Shown here in pieces: positions 49,984 to 57,325 of a DNA stretch of 64,000 nucleotides (position 1 is its first letter; each line of letters begins with the position of its first letter). The stretch lies in contig NZ_JACSCH020000006.1 of the NCBI RefSeq assembly GCF_014451325.2, positions 186,001 to 250,000 on the forward strand, in the 5' to 3' direction. Both the position numbers and the translations under genes were made by a program. The notes beneath the pieces were generated by a model, which did no database searches, had not been told where the DNA came from, and worked only from the letters and a program-made list of their open reading frames with translations. Source of the DNA: Streptomyces sp. CB02980. Its GTDB lineage: Bacteria > Actinomycetota > Actinomycetes > Streptomycetales > Streptomycetaceae.

Positions 49984-52900
49984 TCAAGTGGGTGGGACGG
50001 GCGTCTCATTATTTGAGCGAAACGGGGGACGGTTTCCGACCCGGACGGGGACCGCTCCGGGCAGCGGGTACTCGTCCCGTACGAGCGCCCTGCGCAGCCG
50101 GTACTCGTCGAGCGGGCCCGAGAAGGCCATGCCCTGGGCGTGGCTGCAGCCCATCGCCCGCAGCGCGACGACCTGCTCCGGTACGTCGACGCCCTCGGCG
50201 ACGGTCTGCATCCCGAGCTCGTCCGCGATGCGGAGCACCCCGCGGGTGATCTTGCGGAGCCGGGCCGACTCGACGACGCCCTCGACGAGCCCCCGGTCCA
50301 GCTTCAGTATGTCGACGGGAAGCCTGCGGAGGGCGTTGATCGCCACATGTCCGCTGCCGAATCCGTCGAGCGCGATCCGCACCCCGAGGCGGCGCAGGGT
50401 GACCAGGCGCTGCTCCAGCTCGTCGAGCGGGATCCGGGGGTCGCTGTCGGCGAGCTCGACGATCAGCGAACCGGACGGCAGCCCGTGCCGGGTGAGCACG
50501 GACTCGATCGAGCCGAGCGGCAGGGAGCGGTCCAGGAGGCGGCGGGCGGAGAGCCGGACGGACACGGGGGCGCGATGGCCGATTCCCGCACGCTCGGCGG
50601 CCTGCTCGACGGCCTCTTCGAGCAGCCAGCGGCCGAGCTCGGCGGTGCGCTCGCCGTCGTCGGTGACCCGGAGGTACTCGGCGGGGGTGAAGAGGATGCC
50701 CTGGGCCGAGCGCCAGCGCGCCTGGGCGCTGACGGCGGAGATCCGGCCGGTGGCGAGGTCGACGACCGGCTGGTGGAGCAGGGCGAACTCGCCGTCGTGG
50801 AGGGCGGTGCGCAGCCGGGCGGCCAGTTCCGTCCGGCGGACCACCTCTGCCTGCATCTGGGGCGCGTAGAGCTCGACGCGGTCCTTGCCGGCCGCCTTGG
50901 CGCGGTACATGGCGAGGTCGGCGTTGCGCAGGAGGTCGCCCGCCTCGATGCCGGGCTCGGCGAAGGCGACGCCGATGGAGGCGGCGACCCGCACCTCGTT
51001 GCCCCCGTCGACGCGGTAGGGCCGGGAGAGGGTCAGGCGGAGCCGGTCGGCGATCTCCTGGACCTGCTTCTGGCGGGCCGCCTGGTCGCGGCCGCCGTCG
51101 CCGAGGATGAGGGCGGCGAACTCGTCGCCGCCGAGCCGGGCGGCGGTGTCCCCGGCGCGTACCGAGTCGTGGAGGCGGCGGGCGGCCTGGACGAGGAGGT
51201 CGTCGCCCGCCTGGTGGCCGAGGCGGTCGTTCACGCCCTTGAAGCCGTCGAGGTCGATGAAGAGCACGGCGGTGCCGGGGTCGGAGGCGCGGCGGCCGCT
51301 GAGGGCCTGCCGGACCCGCCGGGTGAAGAGCGCCCGGTTGGGCAGGTCGGTGAGCGGGTCGTGCTCGGCGTTGTGCTGCAACTGGGCCTGGAGCCGCACG
51401 CGTTCCGTGACGTCCCGGCTGTTGAAGATCAGTCCGCCCTGGTGCCGGTTGACCGTGGACTCGACGTTCAGCCAGTCGCCGCGGCCCGAGCGGAACCGGC
51501 ACTCGATCCGGGTGGTGGGCTCATCGGCGGGCGAGACGGCCAGGAAGCGCCGTACCTCGTGGACGACGGCGCCGAGGTCCTCGGGATGGATGAGCGAGGC
51601 GAGCTCGGAGCCGATCAGCTCCTCGGCGTCCCGTCCGTACACCCCGGAGGCGGCCGGGCTGACGTAGCGGAGGATCCCGGTCGGCGCGGCGATCATGATG
51701 ACATCGCTGGAGCCCTGCACGAGTGACCTGAAGTGGTTCTCCTTCTGGGCCAGTTCATGGGTCAGGGCGATGTTGTCGAGGAGCATGATGCCCTGCCGTA
51801 CGACGAGGGCCAGGACCACCGTGCAGCCGGTGAGGACGACGACCCGGTCGACCCTGCGCCCTTCCACGACGTTGTACAGGATGCCGAGGGTGCAGACCGC
51901 GGCGGCCAGGTACGGCGTGAGGGCGGCGAGCGAGCCGGCGACCGGGCGGCTGTGCAGCCACGGCCCGCGCGCGGTGACGGCGCTGTCCGGGATGCGGCGC
52001 ACACCCCAGGGCGCGTAGGCGAGCAGCAGGGAGCCGGCGAACCAGCCGGCGTCGAGCAGCTGGCCCGAGGCGTAGTTCTCACGCAGCAGCGGCGAGGTGA
52101 ACAGGGCGTCGCACAGCACGGTCAGGGCGAGGGCGGCGATCGCGGTGTTGGTCGCCGAGCGGTTCGCCTGCGAGCGCCGGAAGTGCAGCACCAGGACCAT
52201 GCTCACGAGGACGATGTCGAGCAACGGGTAGGCGAGCGACAGTGCCGCCTGGGCGACCGGCTCGTTCTGGAAGTGGGCGGTACGGGCGAGGGCGAGGCTC
52301 CAGGAGAGCGTGAGCAGCGAGCCCCCGATGAGCCAGGCGTCGAGCGCCAGGCAGACCCAGCCGGCCCGGGTGACGGGCTTCTTGGCCAGGACGAGCAGGC
52401 CGACGATGGCCGGCGGAGCGAAGAGTAAGAAGAAGAGGTCGGCGATGGAGGAGTCGGGCACCTCCGAGCGGAGCACGACCTCGTACCACCCCCACACCGC
52501 GTTGCCCGCGGAGGCCATGAACGAGGAGAACGCGAAGAGCAGCCAGGCGGGGCGGGCGCTGCCGCGGTGGGCGCGCCCGTAGAGGAAGCAGGAGACCGCG
52601 GCGGTGAGGGCGGCGGCGCTGAGTCCGAAGTCGCCCATGAAGAGCGCGATTTCCGGTGATCCCCAGCCGAGCGAGGCGCCGGTCGTGTAGCCCGCGCAGA
52701 TCACCACCAGGGCGATCTGGGCGAGGAGCGAGCCGAAGCCGGGACGCCCGGGGTCCGGGTGTCCGGATTCGCCTCCGCCGCCGACGGGGCGCCGTGCGAG
52801 GACCGCCCCGGGCGCGCTCACCGGTCCCTCCGGCGCCGCGCCACCGCACCCGGCCGCGTCGTGCGGGCGCGCCGGCGGCTCGTCGGCGCCGCCGGGAGCG

Positions 52901-53127
52901 TGCCCGTCGCAGTCGTGGGGGCCGGCGGGGTCCCGTACGGCAGGGGCGGCCCGCTCCGGTGCGGCACCCGGCTTCCGTACGGCAAGGGGCGGCCCGCTCC
53001 GGTGCGGCGCCCGGCTTCCGTACGGCAGGGGCGACGGACTCCGGCGCGGCACCCGGCTTCCGTACGGCAGGGGCGACCGGCTCCGGCGCGGCGGCGTCGC
53101 AGGCGCTGTGTGGCGTGAAGTCGCCAT
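49984..53127 (-). CDS. Membrane PAS-GGDEF-EAL protein (c-di-GMP signalling), N terminus uncertain
   Basis: A large membrane protein. About 10 helices (DNA about 52740-51780) form a sensor region, followed by PAS (HFRSLVQGSSDVIMIAAPTGILRYVSPAA), GGDEF and EAL domains. The GGDEF site is intact (RLGGDEFAAL at about 51143-51113) with an RxxD inhibitory site (RAGD) five residues before it, so it could make c-di-GMP. The EAL motif is degenerate (AVSAQARW, and DGFGSGH instead of the usual DDFGTG), so phosphodiesterase activity is doubtful. ATG 53127 is the upstream start still in frame. The region before about 52985 reads more naturally in another frame, which points to a one-base insertion in a repeat (see findings). 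It is adjacent to ilvB, as I recall for SCO5511. Confidence 0.8.
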   Translation of the reverse strand: MATSRHTAPATPPRRSRSPLPYGSRVPRRSPSPLPYGSRAPHRSGPPLAVRKPGAAPERAAPAVRDPAGPHDCDGHAPGGADEPPARPHDAAGCGGAAPEGPVSAPGAVLARRPVGGGGESGHPDPGRPGFGSLLAQIALVVICAGYTTGASLGWGSPEIALFMGDFGLSAAALTAAVSCFLYGRAHRGSARPAWLLFAFSSFMASAGNAVWGWYEVVLRSEVPDSSIADLFFLLFAPPAIVGLLVLAKKPVTRAGWVCLALDAWLIGGSLLTLSWSLALARTAHFQNEPVAQAALSLAYPLLDIVLVSMVLVLHFRRSQANRSATNTAIAALALTVLCDALFTSPLLRENYASGQLLDAGWFAGSLLLAYAPWGVRRIPDSAVTARGPWLHSRPVAGSLAALTPYLAAAVCTLGILYNVVEGRRVDRVVVLTGCTVVLALVVRQGIMLLDNIALTHELAQKENHFRSLVQGSSDVIMIAAPTGILRYVSPAASGVYGRDAEELIGSELASLIHPEDLGAVVHEVRRFLAVSPADEPTTRIECRFRSGRGDWLNVESTVNRHQGGLIFNSRDVTERVRLQAQLQHNAEHDPLTDLPNRALFTRRVRQALSGRRASDPGTAVLFIDLDGFKGVNDRLGHQAGDDLLVQAARRLHDSVRAGDTAARLGGDEFAALILGDGGRDQAARQKQVQEIADRLRLTLSRPYRVDGGNEVRVAASIGVAFAEPGIEAGDLLRNADLAMYRAKAAGKDRVELYAPQMQAEVVRRTELAARLRTALHDGEFALLHQPVVDLATGRISAVSAQARWRSAQGILFTPAEYLRVTDDGERTAELGRWLLEEAVEQAAERAGIGHRAPVSVRLSARRLLDRSLPLGSIESVLTRHGLPSGSLIVELADSDPRIPLDELEQRLVTLRRLGVRIALDGFGSGHVAINALRRLPVDILKLDRGLVEGVVESARLRKITRGVLRIADELGMQTVAEGVDVPEQVVALRAMGCSHAQGMAFSGPLDEYRLRRALVRDEYPLPGAVPVRVGNRPPFRSNNETPVPPT
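52934..53090. repeat. 42-bp tandem repeat in the GGDEF/EAL gene 5' region
   Basis: Units of about 42 bp, each containing CCGGCTTCCGTACGGCA, are repeated about three and a half times and encode APAVRKPGAAPE-type peptides. One unit (about 52957-52999) has an extra A at 52984/52985, making it 43 bp and breaking the frame. The remaining 53128-53640 stretch holds the alternative 5' coding frame, running to a GTG at 53473, and the downstream gene terminator. Confidence 0.75.
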
Positions 53128-53620
53128 GAGGCGCGGGTGCGCCGCGCGGCGCGGCGGCGCGGGTGGCCGGGGCCGTGGCGTCGCCGGGGCGAGCGGCCGT
53201 GCCCGGTGGTTCGGCACCGTGACCCTCGGCTCGGCGGTCCGTTCCGGTGCGCGGTCCGGAGGTCGGGCCGCTGTCCGGCCCGACCTCCGGTCCGGTGTCC
53301 GGTGGCTCGGCTGCTCGGGGCGCGAGGTGCGGCGCGGCCTGGTCCGGCACGGCACGTGCGAGGCCGGCGGCGAGGCGCGGAAGGCTCGCCGGCGGCGGCG
53401 TCGCCGCGTCGGATCGTCGCTCCTCCGGCCGTGCTTCACCCGTCGCCCCCCTCGAAACCTGATGACCCGTCACTTCGCTCCCCAGCGTCAGCCCGTACTC
53501 GACGCAGTCCCCCCGCTCCGGGACGATACACCAGGACGGTCACTCAGGGACAGGGTCGCAGTACTCTCCGTGACGGTCCAGGGGCTTGCAGGCGGCGCGT
53601 GTCGGGGGCGCGTACCACCC

Positions 53621-53642
53621 GACCGGCCCAGCACGGCCGGTC
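53621..53642. terminator. Hairpin at the end of the 2-hydroxyacid dehydrogenase gene
   Basis: GACCGGCC pairs with GGCCGGTC around CAGCAC. The hairpin overlaps the minus-strand stop codon at 53641-53643. Confidence 0.6.
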
Positions 53643-54606
53643 AGCCGGTGGTGAGCAGGACGTTGGCCGGCTCCTCGCCCGCCACGAACCGCCGCAGCTG
53701 CCCGGCGATCAGCCGCTTCGCCCGCGGCATGAAGGCCGAAGTGGAGCCTCCGACATGGGGGCTGATCAGGACACCGGGAGCGTGCCACAAGGGATGCCCG
53801 GCCGGCAGCGGTTCCGGGTCGGTGACATCGAGTGCCGCCGTGATCCTGCCGCTCTCGACCTCCTTGAGCAGGGCCGCGGTGTCGACGACCGGCCCGCGGG
53901 CGACGTTCACGAGGAGCGCCCCGTCCTTCATCCGGCCGAGGAACCCGGCGTCGGCGAGATGCCTGGTCGCGGGCGTAAGCGGAGTGGAGAGCACGACGAC
54001 ATCGGCGTCCGGAAGCAGCGCGGGCAGCTCCGTCAGGGGGTGGACCTCGCCGCGCGCTGTGGTGCGCGCGGAGCGTGCGACGCGCGACACCCGCGCGCAC
54101 TCGAAGGGCGCGAGCCGGTCCTCGATGGCGGCGCCGATCGACCCGTACCCGACGATCAGGACGGACTTGTCGGCGAGGGCCGGGTAGAAGCCGGCCCGCC
54201 ACTCCTCGGCGTCCTGGCCGCGCACGAAGCCGGGGATGCCGCGCAGCGAGGCCAGGATCAGCGCGAGCGTGAGCTCGGCGGTGCTGGCCTCGTGGACGCC
54301 CTTCGCGTTGCAGACGGCGACTCCCGGGCGCAGCGAGTCGATGCCGGGGGTGACGTGGTCGATGCCCGCGGACAGGGTCTGCACGACCCTCAGCGAGGTC
54401 ATCGCGGCCAGCGGCCGTACGGCGATCTCGGAGCCCTTCATGTACGGGACGACGTAGAAGGCGCAGTTCGCCGGGTCGGCCGGGAACTCCGGTCCGCCGT
54501 CCCAGCAGCGGTAGTTCAGGCCCGACGCGCCCGGTTCGGGGAGATCCTCGATCTCGTCCGCGGGAATCGGAAGCCACACGTCGGCGGTCGTGTTCTCAAG
54601 TCTCAT
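53641..54606 (-). CDS. D-isomer 2-hydroxyacid dehydrogenase
   Basis: A 321-residue NAD(P)-dependent dehydrogenase. KSVLIVGYGSIGAAIEDRLAPFECARVSRVAR is the Rossmann motif, and ALLVNVARGPVVDTAALLKEVESGRITAALDVTDPEPLPAGHPLW and ISPHVGGSTSAFMPRA carry the Arg-Glu-His triad. The substrate may be glyoxylate, hydroxypyruvate or phosphonate-like acids. The start at MRLENTTADVW is divergent from the aldo/keto reductase by 75 bases. Confidence 0.88.
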   Translation of the reverse strand: MRLENTTADVWLPIPADEIEDLPEPGASGLNYRCWDGGPEFPADPANCAFYVVPYMKGSEIAVRPLAAMTSLRVVQTLSAGIDHVTPGIDSLRPGVAVCNAKGVHEASTAELTLALILASLRGIPGFVRGQDAEEWRAGFYPALADKSVLIVGYGSIGAAIEDRLAPFECARVSRVARSARTTARGEVHPLTELPALLPDADVVVLSTPLTPATRHLADAGFLGRMKDGALLVNVARGPVVDTAALLKEVESGRITAALDVTDPEPLPAGHPLWHAPGVLISPHVGGSTSAFMPRAKRLIAGQLRRFVAGEEPANVLLTTG

Positions 54607-54681
54607 GAGCGGGAGGCTATGCGAAGGATCCCGTGCGTCATTGGTTACTTTGGGGGACGGCACAGGGAGGGGTACCGGCAG

Positions 54682-55704
54682 GTGGAGCGCAGGACTATCG
54701 GGGCGACGGCGCTCGACGTGGGTGCGATCGGCCTGGGGTGCATGCCGATGAGCTGGGCGTACAGCCGTTCGGAACAGCGGGGTGACCGCTCGCTGCGGAC
54801 CGTGCACGCGGCGCTGGACGCCGGGGTGAGCCTGCTCGACACCGCCGACATGTACGGTCCGTTCACCAACGAGCTGCTGGTGGGGCGGGTGTTGAAGGAG
54901 CGACGGGCGGACGCCTTCGTCTCGACGAAGTGCGGACTGCTCGTCGGCGACGGCGGCGAGCGCCGGCACGTGGTCGCCAACGGCAGGCCGGGGTACGTCC
55001 GTCGGGCCTGCGACGCCTCACTGCGACGGCTCCAGACCGATGTGATCGACCTCTACCAGCTGCACCGCGCGGACCCCGAGGTGCCGGTCGAGGAGACCTG
55101 GGGAGCGATGGCCGAGCTGGTCTCGGCCGGCAAGGTCCGGGCGCTCGGGCTCTGCGCCGTCGGCAGCCGCTCGGCCCGGCGGGGCGCGACCGGCGTCAGC
55201 CGCGACGGATATGAGGGAACGATCCGCCAACTGGAGCGGATCCAGCAGGTGTTCCCGGTGGCGGCGGTGGAGGCCGAGCTGTCGGTGTGGTCCCAGGAGG
55301 CGCTGGTGCGGCTGCTGCCGTGGTGTGCGGCGCGGGGTGTCGGCTTCCTGGCGGCGATGCCGCTGGGGAACGGCTTCCTGACCGGGACGCTGACCCCGGG
55401 CGGCGGCTTCGAGCCGGACGATCCGCGGGCCCGGCACCCCCGGTTCACGGCGGAGATGATGGCGGCGAACCAGCCGCTGGTGGCGGGTCTGCGGCGGGTG
55501 GCCGCGCGGCACGGGGCGGAGGTCACCCCGGCGCAGGTGGCGCTCGCCTGGGTGCTCGGCCGGGGGCGGCACGTCGTGCCGCTGCCGGGGGCGAAACGGG
55601 AGTGCTGGGCCGTGGAGAACGCCCGGGCGGCCGGGCTGCGGCTGACGGCGGCGGACCTGGCGGAGATCGCGGCCCTTCCGGCGGCCCGGGGGTCCTGGGA
55701 CTGA
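54682..55704 (+). CDS. Aldo/keto reductase (AKR13-like)
   Basis: A 340-residue oxidoreductase. IGLGCMPMSWAYSRSEQRGDRSLRTVHAALDAGVSLLDTADMYGPFTNELLVGRVL contains the catalytic Asp and Tyr; FVSTKCGLLVG has the Lys and DLYQLHRADPEVPVEETWGAM the His. NADPH is expected. GTG 54682 follows AGGGAGGGG. Shares a short divergent promoter region with the 2-hydroxyacid dehydrogenase; whether they act together is not known. Confidence 0.86.
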   Translation: MERRTIGATALDVGAIGLGCMPMSWAYSRSEQRGDRSLRTVHAALDAGVSLLDTADMYGPFTNELLVGRVLKERRADAFVSTKCGLLVGDGGERRHVVANGRPGYVRRACDASLRRLQTDVIDLYQLHRADPEVPVEETWGAMAELVSAGKVRALGLCAVGSRSARRGATGVSRDGYEGTIRQLERIQQVFPVAAVEAELSVWSQEALVRLLPWCAARGVGFLAAMPLGNGFLTGTLTPGGGFEPDDPRARHPRFTAEMMAANQPLVAGLRRVAARHGAEVTPAQVALAWVLGRGRHVVPLPGAKRECWAVENARAAGLRLTAADLAEIAALPAARGSWD

Positions 55705-55817
55705 GTGCCTCGCGGTATCGCGGGAACGGGTTGTCGCGGCGGTCGGGAACCTGATCGCGCCGGGCGGTGTATCAAGGGTGAAGGGATGCCGCTCGACTCG
55801 TCGAAGGGGACCGTGCC

Positions 55818-56960
55818 ATGAGCCGTCCTGCAGTTGTGAAGGCCCTGTGGGGCGCCGCCGTGCTGGTCCTGGTGGCGGGCTGCTCCTCGGGAGGTTCGGA
55901 GGATCGGCCGGGTACGGCTCCGCCGACGTCGGCCTCGGCCTCGGCCACCGCCCCGGCGAGCCCGTCCGGATCCGCCACCGCTCCCGCCGGCGGGCGGGCG
56001 ACGGTGACGGGCACGCTCACCGAGGGGCTGAAGTCCCCCTGGGGACTCGCCGAGCTGCCCGGCGGGGATCTGCTGGTCTCCTCGCGGGACGAGCGGACGA
56101 TCACCAAGGTCGACGGACGGACCGGGGCGAAGACCTCGCTCGGCGAGGTGCCGGGGGTGGTGCCGGGCGGTGAGGGCGGCCTGATGGGCCTCGCCGTGCG
56201 GGACGGCTGGGTGTACGCGTATCTGACCGCCGAGTCGGACAACCGCATCGTGCGCATGCGGTACGGCGGCGCGGAGGGCGACCGCCTCGGCGCGCCGCAG
56301 CCGGTGCTGACCGGCATCCCGAAGGGGATCGTGCACAACGGCGGACGGATCGCGTTCGGGCCGGACCGGATGCTGTACGCGGGGACGGGCGAGACGGGCC
56401 GGACCGGTCTGGCCCAGGACCGGGAGTCGCTCGGCGGGAAGATCCTCCGGATGACACCGGAGGGCAGGCCGGCACCCGGCAACCCCTTCCCCGGGTCGGT
56501 GGTCTATTCGTACGGGCACCGCAATGTGCAGGGCATCGCCTGGGACGACGAGGGTCGCCTGTGGGCGGCCGAGTTCGGGCAGAACACCTGGGACGAGCTG
56601 AATCTGGTGGAGCCCGGGAAGAACTACGGCTGGCCGGAGGCCGAGGGGCGGGCCGGGAAGGCCGGGTTCGTGGACCCGGTGGCCCAGTGGCCGACCTCGG
56701 AGGCCTCCCCCAGTGGGATCGCGTACGCGCGGGGCGCGATCTGGATGGCCGGGCTCAGAGGCGAGCGGCTGTGGCGGGTCCCGCTCTCCGGGGCGGAACG
56801 CTCGGGGGACCCCCAGGCGTTCCTCTCGGAGGAGTACGGACGCCTGCGCACGGTCCTCGCGGGGGGCGGCGGGCGGCTCTGGCTGGTGACCAGCGAAACC
56901 GACGGCCGGGGTACGCCCGGGCCCGGGGACGACAGGATTCTCCGGCTGGAGGTGAGCTGA
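55818..56960 (+). CDS. PQQ-dependent glucose/sorbosone dehydrogenase-like lipoprotein
   Basis: A 380-residue exported lipoprotein. VLVLVAGCSSGG at about 15-26 is a signal peptide with a lipobox; a Ser/Ala/Pro linker follows to residue 65. The six-bladed propeller domain shows SPWGLAELPGGDLLVSSRDERTITKVD, GGEGGLMGLAV, GKILRMTPEG, YSYGHRNVQGIAWDDEGRLWAAEFGQNTWDELNLVEPGKNYGWPEAEG. These are GSDH (Ca/PQQ) motifs. PQQ dependence in Streptomyces is uncertain, since many lack PQQ synthesis. Confidence 0.87.
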   Translation: MSRPAVVKALWGAAVLVLVAGCSSGGSEDRPGTAPPTSASASATAPASPSGSATAPAGGRATVTGTLTEGLKSPWGLAELPGGDLLVSSRDERTITKVDGRTGAKTSLGEVPGVVPGGEGGLMGLAVRDGWVYAYLTAESDNRIVRMRYGGAEGDRLGAPQPVLTGIPKGIVHNGGRIAFGPDRMLYAGTGETGRTGLAQDRESLGGKILRMTPEGRPAPGNPFPGSVVYSYGHRNVQGIAWDDEGRLWAAEFGQNTWDELNLVEPGKNYGWPEAEGRAGKAGFVDPVAQWPTSEASPSGIAYARGAIWMAGLRGERLWRVPLSGAERSGDPQAFLSEEYGRLRTVLAGGGGRLWLVTSETDGRGTPGPGDDRILRLEVS

Positions 56961-56974
56961 AGGAGCTGGTGACC

Positions 56975-57325
56975 GTGTTCGACCCGTTGGCGGAGCTGTT
57001 CGCGCCCGGCCGCAGGCACACCGAGGAGGAGCTCCGCAGGCAGGCGCTGACCAGGGAGGACCCGGGTGACGCCGACCCGTCGCGGGGACCGATAGACCTC
57101 ACCTCGGGCCGCGTGACGATACGGGCCCCCCGCCGCCCGGCGGCGGGGGGCACGGCGGCCGGGAACGCGACGGCCGGGGACGCGGCGGCGGGCGGTGGGA
57201 CGGGTGGGTCAGAGGGGCGTGCCGAGGAGGTGGAGGCGGTGGGCCAGGGCGGCGGCCTCGCCCCGGCCGGCGACGCCGAGCTTGGCGAGGATGTTGGAGA
57301 CGTGGACGCTGGCCGTCTTGGGTGA
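56975..57325 (+). CDS. Small DUF6191-like protein, 3' end uncertain
   Basis: An acidic/basic protein beginning VFDPLAELFAPGRRHTEEEL, then RRQALTREDPGDADPSRGPIDLTSGRVTIRAPRRP. This is the conserved core of a small Streptomyces family of unknown function (ELFAPGRxHTxEE...LTRxDxGDxDPxxGPIDLxSGxV). AAGGAG nine bases before GTG 56975 supports the start; GTG 56969 is an alternative. The frame runs past a GC hairpin (about 57125-57150) and overlaps the convergent LuxR gene by 117 bases, so the conserved part probably ends near 57150 and the tail may come from a lost stop. Confidence 0.55.
   Translation: MFDPLAELFAPGRRHTEEELRRQALTREDPGDADPSRGPIDLTSGRVTIRAPRRPAAGGTAAGNATAGDAAAGGGTGGSEGRAEEVEAVGQGGGLAPAGDAELGEDVGDVDAGRLG

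Noticed and set aside
52934..53090. CRISPR-like regular repeats
   Set aside because: The units are contiguous tandem copies with no unique spacers and encode a peptide repeat.
53137..55704. 855-codon plus-strand frame ending in the aldo/keto reductase
   Set aside because: The reductase begins at GTG 54682 with an SD box; the upstream part is antisense to the dehydrogenase and GGDEF/EAL regions.
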